Positions 1 through 12,749 of a DNA stretch of 41,334 bases are shown one piece after another. Below the pieces are notes generated by a model, which made no database searches, had not been told where the DNA came from, and saw only the letters and a program-made list of their open reading frames with translations. Origin of the DNA: an uncultured delta proteobacterium. GTDB lineage: Bacteria; Desulfobacterota; WTBG01; CAIYCZ01; CAIRTM01. The position numbers and the translations under genes are program-made. The stretch is from NCBI GenBank assembly GCA_903911225.1, contig CAIWCT010000331.1, positions 1 through 41,334 of the forward strand. The letters are read 5' to 3'. Within the stretch, counting starts at the first letter, position 1. Each line of letters starts with the position of its first letter.

Positions 1-1
1 A

Positions 2-244
2 GTCGGCGAACCCCTTGAAGTGCTTATTATCAGCATAGACAAGCGCAACAGGAAAATCGGACTCAGCCTTCGTGAGCTCAAGCAGGCTCAGCAGGAATTT
101 GAAATGAAGGGCTATATTGCGCAGCAGCAGGAATCAAGTCCCAATGCAACACTGGGCGACGTACTCCGGGCTGCCGCTGAAATGAAGGCACAAGAGGCAA
201 AGGATACGGAAGCAGAGCAGGAAAAGATTGATGAAACAGAGTAA
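2..244 (+). CDS. rpsA: 30S ribosomal protein S1, C-terminal fragment (5' truncated by window edge)
   Basis: In-frame VGEPLEVLIISIDKRNRKIGLSLRELKQAQ matches the end of the last S1 domain of ribosomal protein S1; ORF open to the window start. Confidence 0.85.
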   Translation, partial: VGEPLEVLIISIDKRNRKIGLSLRELKQAQQEFEMKGYIAQQQESSPNATLGDVLRAAAEMKAQEAKDTEAEQEKIDETE

Positions 245-267
245 TTAAGACATTGTGCAGCAATCCG

Positions 268-306
268 GGGGAAGGTGATGGTATGCATCACCTTCCCTTC
301 TCTTTT
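268..306 (+). terminator. Rho-independent terminator after rpsA
   Basis: GGGAAGGTGATG-GTATG-CATCACCTTCCC perfect stem followed by TTCTCTTTT. Confidence 0.75.
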
Positions 307-318
307 CAGGTGGCGACC

Positions 319-1209
319 ATGAAAAAACATCCTTTTGTTACCGGCTTTATCCTTCTTTTTTCAATTGGCATTGCAAGCATACTGGGAATATGGCTTTTCA
401 GCAGCCCCAAAATGCATATCGGCAGTTCTATAACCGGCAGCAGCAAGATTGCTGTTGTTGAGGTTGAAGGAATTATCACCCAGTCCCGAACAATAATAAA
501 AACATTGAACAGCTATAAAAACAACCCCCGCATCAAGGCCATTGTTCTTCGAATTGATTCACCCGGTGGCAGCGTTGGCCCCTCACAGGAAATATATGAA
601 GAACTCATAAAAATGAGAGATAAAAAGCTCATTATTTCCTCCATGGGTTCGGTTGCGGCATCAGGTGGCTATTATATCGCTTGCGCTTCAAATAGAATTT
701 TTGCCAACCCGGGCACCATTACCGGCAGCATCGGCGTTATTATTGAATTTGCCAATATTGAAGAGTTGCTTGGAAAAATAGGGCTGAAAAGCGTCGTCAT
801 AAAAAGCGGCAAATATAAGGACATACTGTCCCCAACCCGTGAACTGGGAGATGATGAAAAGGTGCTTATTCAGGGAGTCATCGACAGCATACAAAACCAG
901 TTTGTTGACGCCGTTGCGCTGGGACGAAATCTTCCACGAACAAAAGTAGCTGAAATAGCCGATGGCAGGATATTTTCCGGCGAGCAGGCAAAATCGCTCG
1001 GCCTTGTTGATGAGCTGGGAAATCTTGAAGATGCCATTAACTATGCAGCAGAAAAGGCGGGCATAAGCGGTGAGCCTGATGTCGTATATCCCGAAAAGAA
1101 ACGCCCTTCAATACTGGATTATGTCATTGAAGAGTCTGTTTCAAAAATTCATGAAGTAATAACCCGCGGTCAGGTAAGCGCACAGTTTCTTCTGCAGACA
1201 CCAAAATAA
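319..1209 (+). CDS. sppA: Signal peptide peptidase SppA, S49 family
   Basis: N-terminal TM, LRIDSPGGSVGPSQEIYEEL, SMGSVAASGGYYIACAS (Ser nucleophile), Lys in VVIKSGKYKD; start chosen at MKKHPFV rather than the longer ORF start. Confidence 0.9.
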   Translation: MKKHPFVTGFILLFSIGIASILGIWLFSSPKMHIGSSITGSSKIAVVEVEGIITQSRTIIKTLNSYKNNPRIKAIVLRIDSPGGSVGPSQEIYEELIKMRDKKLIISSMGSVAASGGYYIACASNRIFANPGTITGSIGVIIEFANIEELLGKIGLKSVVIKSGKYKDILSPTRELGDDEKVLIQGVIDSIQNQFVDAVALGRNLPRTKVAEIADGRIFSGEQAKSLGLVDELGNLEDAINYAAEKAGISGEPDVVYPEKKRPSILDYVIEESVSKIHEVITRGQVSAQFLLQTPK

Positions 1210-1224
1210 TATCGAAAAAATGTT

Positions 1225-1362
1225 CTATTGTTATCGTTATACCGTCTAAAGCCGGTATCCGGTAGGGGCGCACCTGTGTGTGCGCCCTTGTTATAGGCAG
1301 ACACGCAGGTCTGCCCCTACCCATGTTCCCGGTTTTCACCGGGGAGACGACTTTTTATAACG
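1225..1362. repeat. Copy 1 of a ~140 bp palindromic/MITE-like repeat (inverted relative to copy at 35409-35556)
   Basis: Core TAGGGGCGCACCTGTGTGTGCGCCCTTGTTATAGGCAGACACGCAGGTCTGCCCCTAC is the reverse complement of 35446-35505 with one mismatch; flanks AAAGCCGGTATCCG and CGGTTTTCACCGGGG-GACGACTTTTTA also shared. Confidence 0.85.
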
Positions 1363-2754
1363 TGATATCAACAACGCTGGTATCAAAAACATCTGCCTTT
1401 TCTAAAAGCTCCCCCTTCCATAAACCCATGCCCCGAAGCGCACGTTCTGCATACAGGCGCTTGCGGTCGCCTTTGCGGGCTTTAACGCCCAGCGGCGGAA
1501 GTATACCAAAATTTGCATTCATGGGCTGAAAATCCTTATTGGCTGCATCGGTAATATAGGCTGCAAGGGCTCCGGTAAGCGTTGTGGGAGGCGGCACCGC
1601 AGGCTCAAGCCCTGCGGCATATCTTGCGGCGTTGATGCCTGCCAGAAGCCCCATGGCGATTGACTCGACATACCCTTCTACACCCGTAATCTGGCCGGCA
1701 AAGAAGATGCGCGGTTCTGCTTGGAGCTGCAGCGACGGCGCAAGCAGCCAGGGCGAGTGAATATATGTATTGCGGTGCATGCTGCCGTAGCGGGCAAACT
1801 CGGCATGCTCAAGCCCCGGTATAAGGGCGAACACCCGCTTCTGCTCCGGCCATTTAAGCCGCGTCTGGAAACCTACGATATTATACAGTGTGGCCGCGCT
1901 GTTCTCCTGCCGCAGCTGCACCACGGCATAGGGCTGGCGCCCGGTGCGCGGGTCGATAAGGCCTACGGGCTTCATAGGGCCAAATGCGAGCGTTTCCACG
2001 CCGCGATCTGCCATAACCTCAACCGGCATGCATCCTTCAAAGGGCACAAGCGTCTCGAACTCGCGCAGGGGAGCTTTATCTGCGGCAAGCAGTTCGCGCA
2101 CGAACCCGTAATACTCATCCTGGGATAGCGGACAGTTAATGTAATCGGCATCACCCTTGTCATAGCGGGAAGCTCTGTACGTTTTGTCCGGGTCAATGGA
2201 GCCGGCCTCGATAATAGGGGCTATGGCATCATGGAAATAAAGGAACTGCTCGCCCAGCAGAGGCTTCAGCTGCCCGGCAAGGGCATCGGATGTGAGGGGG
2301 CCGGTGGCGATTATGACGATACCTTCAGGTGGAACAGCTGCTGCCTCACTGCGCACAAGCGTAATACCCGGATGCTGTTCAATAGCGAGCGTAATACCTG
2401 CGGAAAACTGTTCGCGGTCAACAGCCAGTGCTGCACCCGCCGGCACGCGGCTGGCATCGGCCTGCCTGACAACTAAAGAATCAAGCATGCGCAGCTCTTC
2501 CTTCAAAACTCCGGAGGCATTGGCAAGGCCTTCGGCTTTTAGAGAATTGCTGCACACACAAGCTCTGCAAGCCCTTCGCTTTTATGGGCCGGTGAAAAAC
2601 GCTGCGGCTTCATTTCATACAGCCTCACCCGGCAGCCGCTCTGCGCAGCCTGCCAGGCGGCCTCACAGCCGGCAAGCCCTGCGCCGATGATGGTTATTTC
2701 ATGATGTAACGACATAGTTGTAAACCCAAAAAAACCAAAAAAAATGCTGCGCAA
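1355..2754 (-). pseudogene. trmFO: TrmFO, methylenetetrahydrofolate-tRNA-(uracil-5-)-methyltransferase, split by a frameshift at ~2553-2560
   Basis: Frame A (2754-2539) [40 protein letters not shown], then frame B (2557-1355) [27 protein letters not shown]; together they form one contiguous TrmFO. Confidence 0.85.
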
Positions 2755-2761
2755 CTAACAA

Positions 2762-2798
2762 TAAAAAAAGCGGACAGGCCAATTGCGAAGGCCTGTCC
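2762..2798 (-). terminator. Rho-independent terminator of topA
   Basis: Minus strand GGACAGGCC-TTCGCAATT-GGCCTGTCC followed by GCTTTTTTTAT. Confidence 0.75.
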
Positions 2799-2821
2799 AC
2801 CCTGTACAATCCTGCAATAAA

Positions 2822-5131
<2,310 letters not shown>

Positions 5132-5217
5132 AAAAGTGCCAACCAATAAAATTAAAAGCTCAATAGTTGTTTCAATTTAACCACATAATCCATTAATACA
5201 CTAATTCTTTTCAATAG

Positions 5218-6339
5218 CTAAACATCCATTTTAACAAACCGCTTGCCTGGCAGCTGCCGCACAAAGCCTGAAAGCTCAAGCTCCAGCAGCAACGATAAGA
5301 GCTGCCCGGAGTGCAGCTTTGAGCGAACAATGAGATCATCTATTTGCACCGGCGCATCCTGTAAAAGGCCATACAGGTTTTGCAGCGCCGGCCCAAGGGC
5401 TGCGATCCGATCAGCCTCCGGCTCGGCCGGCATTTGCTGCGGCGCACCGATATTCAGCTCTTCCAATATATCAGCTGCGCCCTCAACAAGTTTTGCGCCT
5501 GTGCGCAGCAGACTGTGCGTTCCCTTGGTCTTATAAGAATAGATGCTTCCGGGCACGGCGTACACGTCACGGCCCTGTTCAAGGGCCATTCGCGCCGTGA
5601 TGAGAGATCCGCTTTTCATACCTGCTTCGACCACCAGCACCCCAAGGGACAGGCCGCTGATGATCCTGTTGCGCGCCGGGAAATTATAGGCATTGGGCTT
5701 TGTGCCCAGGCTGTACTCCGACACAACTGCGCCGTTTTCTGCAATCCGGTCATACAACTTTTTATTTTCAGGCGGATATACCGTGTCAACGCCGCAGCCA
5801 AGCACCGCCAGTGTGCGGCCCTGTACCGCAAGTGCTGCGGCATGCGCCTCGGAATCTATGCCACGTGCCAGACCGCTCACCACGGTGATTCCGGAGGCGG
5901 CAAGCTCCCGGGAAATGTCCTGTGCCGCCCGGCGGCCATAGTCAGAAGAACTGCGTGATCCAACGACCGCAACTGCGTTCTTATCCTGCGGCTCAATGCT
6001 GCCCTTCACATACAGAAGCTGCGGCGGATCATATATATTTCTGAGATTCTCAGGATAGCCGGGATGAGCAATGGTGATTACCTGTACACCTGCACCCTCG
6101 ATACGCTCTATCTCGCGGTCTATGGCATCACTGTGTCTGAACTGCCGGATTGCCTCTACCGCCTGAGGTCCCATCCCCTCGACCTGCCCGAGAGCATCGG
6201 AGCCCGCGTGAAACACCTGTTCAGGGGAACCGAAGCGCGCCAGCAAATTCTTGCAGGTAACATTGCCGATACCGGCAATAAGGCGAAGGGCGATCCAGTA
6301 ATACAGCTCATGCACAGGCGGCATCCTTTGCGGGTTCAA
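5218..6339 (-). CDS. dprA: DNA-processing protein DprA (Smf)
   Basis: AVVGSRSSSDYGRRAAQDISRELAASGITVVSGLARGIDSEAHAAAL, PARNRIISGLSLGVLVVEAGMKSGSLITARMALEQGRDVYAVPGSI. Confidence 0.95.
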   Translation of the reverse strand: MNPQRMPPVHELYYWIALRLIAGIGNVTCKNLLARFGSPEQVFHAGSDALGQVEGMGPQAVEAIRQFRHSDAIDREIERIEGAGVQVITIAHPGYPENLRNIYDPPQLLYVKGSIEPQDKNAVAVVGSRSSSDYGRRAAQDISRELAASGITVVSGLARGIDSEAHAAALAVQGRTLAVLGCGVDTVYPPENKKLYDRIAENGAVVSEYSLGTKPNAYNFPARNRIISGLSLGVLVVEAGMKSGSLITARMALEQGRDVYAVPGSIYSYKTKGTHSLLRTGAKLVEGAADILEELNIGAPQQMPAEPEADRIAALGPALQNLYGLLQDAPVQIDDLIVRSKLHSGQLLSLLLELELSGFVRQLPGKRFVKMDV

Positions 6340-6388
6340 AACAAATCAAGAGTGATAGCCGCGGGGGGGATAAAAGTCAAGCTCAAAT

Positions 6389-7171
6389 TTAGCCGGCTGG
6401 TTTTTCAAGCATGAAAACCTTGCGTGCGTTTTCCGCCGTAGTGCGGGCCACCTCATCAAAATCAACCTGCTTTATCTCTGCTATTTTCTCGGCCACCAGG
6501 CGAACATTGGCAGGCTCATTGCGCTTACCCCGGTGCGGCACAGGGGTAAGAAACGGGCAATCGGTCTCAATGAGCAAATGCTTAAGCGGCACACTGCTTA
6601 CCACCTCCTGTATGACCCGGGCGTTTTTAAATGTGACGGTGCCGGGAATAGAGATATAAAACCCCATATCGATACAGGCAAAAGCCATTGCCGCATCGCC
6701 AGAAAAGCAGTGCAGCACGCCACCCATCTCATGGGCTTTCTCATGACGCAGAATTTCGAGTGTTTCATCATGTGCCTCACGGTCATGAATGACCACGGGC
6801 AATTTCAGGCTCCGGGCAAGTCCGAGCTGAGCGCGAAAGCAGCGACGCTGCTCGTCCCGGGTTGAAAGGTTGCGGTAGTAGTCGAGCCCCATCTCCCCCA
6901 GTGCCACCACGTTTGCGTTAGATGCATGCGCTTCCAGAAAATCAAGCGCCCCGCGATCAAACTCCACTGCATTATGCGGATGTATGCCCAGGGTTGCATA
7001 AATAAACGGATAGCAAGCGGCAAGCTCAAGGGCCTGCCTGCATTCGCTAATGCCGATGCCCACGGTGATGATCGACTCAATGCCGTTGTCAAGAGCGCGC
7101 TGTATGACAGCATCAATGTCATGTTTGAATTCAGGCAGATCAAGATGAGCATGCGAGTCTATGAGTGACAT
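6389..7171 (-). CDS. tatD: TatD family DNase
   Basis: MSLIDSHAHLDLPEF, GEMGLDYYRN, HCFSGDAAMA, LLIETDCPFLTPVPHRGKRNEPANV. Confidence 0.95.
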   Translation of the reverse strand: MSLIDSHAHLDLPEFKHDIDAVIQRALDNGIESIITVGIGISECRQALELAACYPFIYATLGIHPHNAVEFDRGALDFLEAHASNANVVALGEMGLDYYRNLSTRDEQRRCFRAQLGLARSLKLPVVIHDREAHDETLEILRHEKAHEMGGVLHCFSGDAAMAFACIDMGFYISIPGTVTFKNARVIQEVVSSVPLKHLLIETDCPFLTPVPHRGKRNEPANVRLVAEKIAEIKQVDFDEVARTTAENARKVFMLEKPAG

Positions 7172-7211
7172 GATAGGTCCATTGTATAAGTTAAGGGCGT
7201 AAAGCCCGTTT

Positions 7212-9158
7212 TCAATCTTCTGCTTCTTCCTGCAGTGACGGTCTGCCTGTAGACATTCCCTGCAGCCGCTGAGCTTTCAGCAGAAACGCTTTGCCCTGCT
7301 CCGGCTGCCCCATGTCACTATAGGCTCTGCCGACATACTGGTTTAAAACCAGGTCATCGGGAGCATACTTCAGCCCTTCGATCCACTGCTCAATCGCCGC
7401 TTTAAAGTTTCCCCGAGACGCAAGGATAGCGCCAAAATTACGGCGCGCTAAAACAAATTGCGGATCAGCAGCAACAGAGCGGCGATACAGTTCTTCTGCT
7501 TTATCGGGCTGGTTGCGAACATTCCGGTACAGAAAACCCAGTGAATTGAGAGCGGTGGGGCTGTCGGGCTTATGTACGAGGGCTTTTTCATAATCGCCAA
7601 TGGCCTGATCATACATTTTCAGCTTTGAATACGCAAGCGCCCTGTAGCCTATGGTCTGGGAATTCGGGTATGCCTCGTATGCTTTGGTGAAAAGCTCTAT
7701 GCTTTTCTTCACCATAGCCTGATCCTCAACAACGCTTGTAGCTGAATTATAGCCCTTGTAAAGACATTCCACGCCGTAGTGGTGCATCAGCATAGCGCTG
7801 TCGGGAGAGACCCGCATATCGGCTCCAAACAGCGTAAAGTTATCTTTCCAGTCAGGGCTGCGCATGACGGTTTTTGCGCCATAGAGCACAAGTATCAGCC
7901 CGGCAACAGCCATAAGAAGCATGGTTGGTTTACCGCCGGACAGTTGGCCTTGAAAAATTCGAAGCAGCAGCCATGCCAGGGCCAACGTAAAACCAAGCGA
8001 CGGCAGATACAGCAGCCGCTCGCCATAATTGGTGTACGTGAGTATAAAAACATTGCTGACCAGTGAAAAAGAAACCAGAAAAAAAAGAACGGTAAACGCC
8101 ATGAATGAACGCCTCCGCGCCTGCCAGAAGGCCCAGGCAGCCATGCCGCCATAGGCCGCAAGCCCGGCCAGCGGACGCCAGTCGGCAAATGTTGCGGGCT
8201 TCACCTGCGGATAGCCCATGTCGCTCACCAGCGGGTGCGGGGACACAAGCACTGCCAGATACCTCCAGCACATGTCAAGCGCCGATGCCAGGCGAGATAC
8301 AGAACTAGAGGCTAATACGATATAATTAGATATCCCTGCAATTTTGAGGTCTGCGCCCTGCCCTGCTATCACCTTAAAACGAATTGCCAGAAAAAGCGCA
8401 GCTGGAAGCAGAAACCATGCCGAGAGCTTAAGGATTTCGCCGAGCCTTTTTTTCGAAAAAAACCAGAGCGTCAGGGGGAAAATCCCGAAGAAGACGATAG
8501 AACCTTCCTTGGAAAAAAGGGCAAGCCCGTATGCCGTAACCGCACCCGCAAGCCAGAGCGGTTTCTGTTCGTCTGCAAAACGCCACAGTCCGTACAGGGC
8601 AGCCGTGCCAAACAGCAATGCCAGAATTTCATCAAGGCTCTTAATGTTTGCCACCACCTCGGTGTGCACCGGCTGAGCCATAAACAGCAGCACACCCAGG
8701 GCAGGCAGCAGCGGCGTGTAGGTGCGCAGAATGCGCCGCCATGTCACCCACAGAAGCCAGCCCGTCAGGGAATACAAAAGCACATTAACGAAATGGTACA
8801 AGCCGGGCTTGTCCGGCGCAAGCTGCCACATGATGGCAAACACGGAAAGCGTCAGCGGGCGATACAGCGGCCCGGCCTGACGGCGCACCTGGTAGCCCGA
8901 GCGATATTCCGTTGAAAAGAATGTGCCGATATTTTTGACCCCGCCCTTCACCAGGTAATTATTTATGATGGCGGAGCTGTCATCATAGCAGTAGTCGTGG
9001 CCAATGGTGTTGGCATACAGGCAGAACCCGAGAAGAGCCGCCAGCAAGCCGACATACCAGAGGCTCCCGCTGCCCTGCTTCGCACCAGGCTCCGGTACGC
9101 TAGCAGCAGCTACAGGCTTTACACCCTTTTGAGGCCGTATCTGAATTCGTTTAGCCAT
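7212..9158 (-). CDS. TMTC-like multi-pass membrane protein with C-terminal TPR repeats
   Basis: Multiple TM segments, LFMAQPVHTEVVANIKSLDEILALLFG and LFSKEGSIVFFGI motifs, C-terminal TPRs (AIGDYEKALVHKPDSPTALNSLGFLYRN). Confidence 0.75.
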   Translation of the reverse strand: MAKRIQIRPQKGVKPVAAASVPEPGAKQGSGSLWYVGLLAALLGFCLYANTIGHDYCYDDSSAIINNYLVKGGVKNIGTFFSTEYRSGYQVRRQAGPLYRPLTLSVFAIMWQLAPDKPGLYHFVNVLLYSLTGWLLWVTWRRILRTYTPLLPALGVLLFMAQPVHTEVVANIKSLDEILALLFGTAALYGLWRFADEQKPLWLAGAVTAYGLALFSKEGSIVFFGIFPLTLWFFSKKRLGEILKLSAWFLLPAALFLAIRFKVIAGQGADLKIAGISNYIVLASSSVSRLASALDMCWRYLAVLVSPHPLVSDMGYPQVKPATFADWRPLAGLAAYGGMAAWAFWQARRRSFMAFTVLFFLVSFSLVSNVFILTYTNYGERLLYLPSLGFTLALAWLLLRIFQGQLSGGKPTMLLMAVAGLILVLYGAKTVMRSPDWKDNFTLFGADMRVSPDSAMLMHHYGVECLYKGYNSATSVVEDQAMVKKSIELFTKAYEAYPNSQTIGYRALAYSKLKMYDQAIGDYEKALVHKPDSPTALNSLGFLYRNVRNQPDKAEELYRRSVAADPQFVLARRNFGAILASRGNFKAAIEQWIEGLKYAPDDLVLNQYVGRAYSDMGQPEQGKAFLLKAQRLQGMSTGRPSLQEEAED

Positions 9159-9258
9159 TCTGAAACTTTTAAAGCCAGTTATTATTTATGTTCTTGCACA
9201 TGCCATGAGATGCCGGGTTGTCAGGCAGCCTCATTTTACTGCTGCGAGACTTATCGTT

Positions 9259-11208
9259 TCAATTTTCGGCATTTACCTGTGAATCCTGCCTGCTGTCTTT
9301 CATTTTTTTGAGCCGTTCGACTTTTTCCAAAAAAGGTTTTCCCGCATCCGGCTGCCCCATGTCGGTATAGGCGCGGCCGATGTACTGATTCAGGAGCAGG
9401 TTGTCAGGGGCGTATTTGAGCCCTTCTTTCCACTGTTCGATAGCATCGCCAAATCTGCTTCGGCTTGCAAGAACCGCTCCAAGGTTACGCCGCGCTTCTA
9501 CAAAACGCGGATCCGTTGCAACAGCCCTGCGGTAGAGTTCCTCGGCTTTATCAGTCTGGTTTAAATGGTTACGGTATAAAAAACCCAGAGCGCACAAAGC
9601 TGCAGGATTGGCCGGGTTAAGCGCAATGGCTTTCTCATAGTCGGCAATGGCCAGATCGAATTTTTTCAACTTTGAATACGCGTACCCCCGGTACCCGATA
9701 GCCTCGAAGTTACCTGGAAACCCTTCATATGCTTTGGTAAAATAATCTATGCTTTTTTGCACCATAGCGGGATCGAAGACGACTTCGGCATTTTTATCAT
9801 AGCCTTTATGCAGGCACTGAATGCCATAGTTGCCAACCAGCAGAAGGCTGTTGGGGCAAACCTTAATATCCGTGTCAAACAGCGTGAAATCGTTTTTCCA
9901 GTCGGCATTGCGGCTCACGGTTTTCGCGCTGTACAGCACCAGGATGAGAGCCACAGAACACCAAAAAAGGGGGTGTATTTTTTTGCCTGCCTGTTCAGCC
10001 GAAAAAACTTTGATTAACGCCCAGGCAAGCGCAAAGGCAAACCCCAGAGATGGCAGGTAGAGCATCCGCTCGGCATAATTAGTGTAAATAAGATAAAAAA
10101 TATTACTTGGTAGAGTGAAAGCTATTAGAAAAAAGAGCACGGCAAAGGCTAAAAAAACGCGCCGCCGCGCCTCCCATAGCGCCCAGATCGCCATAGTGCC
10201 GTAGGTCATAAGTCCCGCAATCGCCCTCCAATCTGTGAAGGTAACGGGTTTCACCTGCGCATAATTCATCTCGCACACCAGCGGATGCGGCACCAGCAGC
10301 ACGGCAAGGTACCGCCAGCACATAGACAGAGCCGATGCAAAGCGCGACAGCATATCCGGGGCAAGCACGATAAAATTGGTCAAATGGCTCACTTCCAACG
10401 GCACGTTCTGAGAGGTAAGAACAATGGAGCGGGCTGACATAAACAAAGCCGCCGGCACCAAAAACCATGCCGATATTTTTACAATTTTCCAGGGTTTCCT
10501 GTCTGAAAAAAACCAAAGCACCACCGGAAAAATTCCAAGAAAAACAATGCAGCCTTCTTTTGAAAAAAGCGCCAGCCCGAATGCCGTTACCGAACCTGCC
10601 AGCCAGAGCGGCTTTTGTTCATCCAAAAAACGCCACAGCCCGTACAGCGCTGCTGTGCAAAACAGCAGCGCCAGTATTTCATCAAGACTCTTTATATTGG
10701 CTACCACCTCCGTATGCACAGGATGAGCCATAAACAGAAGCACCCCGAGAGCCGGCAGCAGCGGCGGGTATTGTCGCAAAATACGCCGCCACGTCACCCA
10801 CAGGAGCCACCCCGTCAACGCGTACACAAAAGCGTTGAATAAATGAAACGCCCATGGTGTTCCCAACCCAAGCTGCCACAGGGTGGCAAAAATCGTAAGC
10901 GTCAGCGGGCGATATAAAGGACCGGGGTTGTGGCGCACCTCAAAGCCATAGCGGTATTCAGTCGTAAAAATTAAGCCGATATTCTTTATTCCCCCTTTTA
11001 CAATATAGTTTTCCTTGATAGCCGAGTGATCATCAAGACAAAAATCGTTTCCCAGAGTATTGGCGTACAGGCAGAAGCCCAGCAGTGCAGCCAGCAGTCC
11101 GGCATACCTCATGCTTCGGTAGCCCGACGCAGCGGCCCCAACAGGCGCAGACAAAGGGATTACGGATTTTTCAGGCCTTTGAGGAGTGGTTTGCTTTCGT
11201 TTGGCCAT
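9259..11208 (-). CDS. TMTC-like multi-pass membrane protein with C-terminal TPR repeats (tandem paralogue)
   Basis: Strong end-to-end similarity to the 7212-9158 product (AHPVHTEVVANIKSLDEILALLFCTAALYGLWRF); same size and architecture. Confidence 0.75.
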   Translation of the reverse strand: MAKRKQTTPQRPEKSVIPLSAPVGAAASGYRSMRYAGLLAALLGFCLYANTLGNDFCLDDHSAIKENYIVKGGIKNIGLIFTTEYRYGFEVRHNPGPLYRPLTLTIFATLWQLGLGTPWAFHLFNAFVYALTGWLLWVTWRRILRQYPPLLPALGVLLFMAHPVHTEVVANIKSLDEILALLFCTAALYGLWRFLDEQKPLWLAGSVTAFGLALFSKEGCIVFLGIFPVVLWFFSDRKPWKIVKISAWFLVPAALFMSARSIVLTSQNVPLEVSHLTNFIVLAPDMLSRFASALSMCWRYLAVLLVPHPLVCEMNYAQVKPVTFTDWRAIAGLMTYGTMAIWALWEARRRVFLAFAVLFFLIAFTLPSNIFYLIYTNYAERMLYLPSLGFAFALAWALIKVFSAEQAGKKIHPLFWCSVALILVLYSAKTVSRNADWKNDFTLFDTDIKVCPNSLLLVGNYGIQCLHKGYDKNAEVVFDPAMVQKSIDYFTKAYEGFPGNFEAIGYRGYAYSKLKKFDLAIADYEKAIALNPANPAALCALGFLYRNHLNQTDKAEELYRRAVATDPRFVEARRNLGAVLASRSRFGDAIEQWKEGLKYAPDNLLLNQYIGRAYTDMGQPDAGKPFLEKVERLKKMKDSRQDSQVNAEN

Positions 11209-11257
11209 GATGGTTAGCGTCTAAAGTAATTCATTATAAGAAAACAGGAGGGCGTTC

Positions 11258-11659
11258 TTATTTTTCTGCGCTCAGCATCTGCACCCAGACTTTTCTGGTG
11301 CGCGGGCCGTCGAATTCGCAGAAAAAAACGGATTGCCAGTTCCCCAGCTGCAGGCAGCCGCCTTCAACAATGACGCTGAGAGAACAGCCGAAAAGGGATG
11401 ATTTGATATGTGCCGCCGAGTTGCCTTCGCTGTGAGCGTAGCCGTCTGAAAACGGTATGATTTTATTCATTTCCATGATCATATCGCGGATCACGTCAGG
11501 ATCGGCATTTTCGTTTATGGTAACACCAGCCGTGGTATGCGGTACAAAAACCGTACAGATGCCCCGCTCGATGCCGGTTGTGCGCACAATGGCCTGAAGC
11601 TGAGAGGTAATATTTACCATATCAGTCTGCCTGTATGTTTTAACCGTTAGTTCATCCAT
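11258..11659 (-). CDS. YjbQ/UPF0047 family protein (secondary thiamine-phosphate synthase-like)
   Basis: TGIERGICTVFVPHTTAGVTINENADPDVIRDM, HSEGNSAAHIKSSLFGCS, LQLGNWQSVFFCEFDGPRTRKVWVQ. Confidence 0.85.
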   Translation of the reverse strand: MDELTVKTYRQTDMVNITSQLQAIVRTTGIERGICTVFVPHTTAGVTINENADPDVIRDMIMEMNKIIPFSDGYAHSEGNSAAHIKSSLFGCSLSVIVEGGCLQLGNWQSVFFCEFDGPRTRKVWVQMLSAEK

Positions 11660-11953
11660 CGTATATCTCGTCCACAGCATGATTTTTGCGTCGATTATAA
11701 CCGTCCCGGCGGCGTTATGTCAACTGCTGCAAAGAAACTGCTTTTAAGCAATTAAAACAGCAGGATAGTTGCCGAGTTTTATCACTACTTATTTAATAAA
11801 AAAAAACACGGGATTAAAAAAATAATATCTGGTATTTTTAAAAAAAACGGTTATAGAATATAAAAATCGCATAATATAATTTGGTGAGTTGGAGCATTTT
11901 CCCTAAAATCATACTACCCTTAAAAAAACAATAGAAGGAACGGGTTACTTATT

Positions 11954-12562
11954 ATGTCAATCATGTATCGATACCCGCAGCTGTATGATCTCCTAGTCAG
12001 AATTGTTCATGGCAGATCCCTTAAAAAAAGATTTGAGGTTATCGCGCAGGAGATCGGAGAAAATAAAAAAGTTTTCGAGCTCGGCTGCGGAACAGCAATG
12101 GTGTATCCGTTCCTTCATCGGGGGTCTAAATATGAAGGTTGGGATTTAAATGAAAATTTTTTAGCAATGGCACGAAAGAGGGCCGATGCTGTTAAGGTGT
12201 TCAATAAGAATATATTCGACTTTGACAGCTATCCGGACAATGACGTCATCCTCATCTGCGACGTCCTTCATCATATCATCCCCAACCACCCAAAGCTGGT
12301 GGAAGAAGCATTAAAGAGAACCAAAAAGCTGATCATTTCCGAGCCGGCTCGATCATTTAAACCGCCCAAAATACTTTTTCCCATAGTCCGGCTCTTCACA
12401 AATATCTTAGGTGATTATGACGGTATAAATGATTCTTCCCACACTTTAGAATGGGATTATAATAAAGAAAAGCTACAGAGCTTCTTTCAAAGCATGGGAT
12501 GTTCAAAGACAATCACTGTAGGCTGGGATATGATCGCAGTGTTTGACTCAAATTGTATCTGA
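11954..12562 (+). CDS. Class I SAM-dependent methyltransferase
   Basis: KVFELGCGTAMVYPFL motif I, DVILICDVLHHI. Confidence 0.75.
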   Translation: MSIMYRYPQLYDLLVRIVHGRSLKKRFEVIAQEIGENKKVFELGCGTAMVYPFLHRGSKYEGWDLNENFLAMARKRADAVKVFNKNIFDFDSYPDNDVILICDVLHHIIPNHPKLVEEALKRTKKLIISEPARSFKPPKILFPIVRLFTNILGDYDGINDSSHTLEWDYNKEKLQSFFQSMGCSKTITVGWDMIAVFDSNCI

Positions 12563-12749
12563 TAGGATTCAGGTTCAAACTATAGCGATATCGGTAAAAT
12601 AAGGTCGGAATCCATACTGATGGATAACGGTTTATAGTTTTCAGCTGCCGGTAAGCTGATAGAAAAGCACCTTCAGCCCGAAAGAAAAAAAGAGCCGAAG
12701 GGTTCGCACGCCTGCATACCCCCAACCCTCGTTTATATCTTCAGAAGGC

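Noticed and set aside
253-318. Extended N-terminus of SppA (MCSNPGEGDGMHHLPFSFQVAT)
   Set aside because: It runs through the rpsA terminator hairpin; MKKHPFV start gives a normal signal anchor.
1355-2754. Two separate genes (1355-2557 and 2539-2754)
   Set aside because: The two ORFs are consecutive pieces of one TrmFO protein joined at a CA-repeat frameshift.
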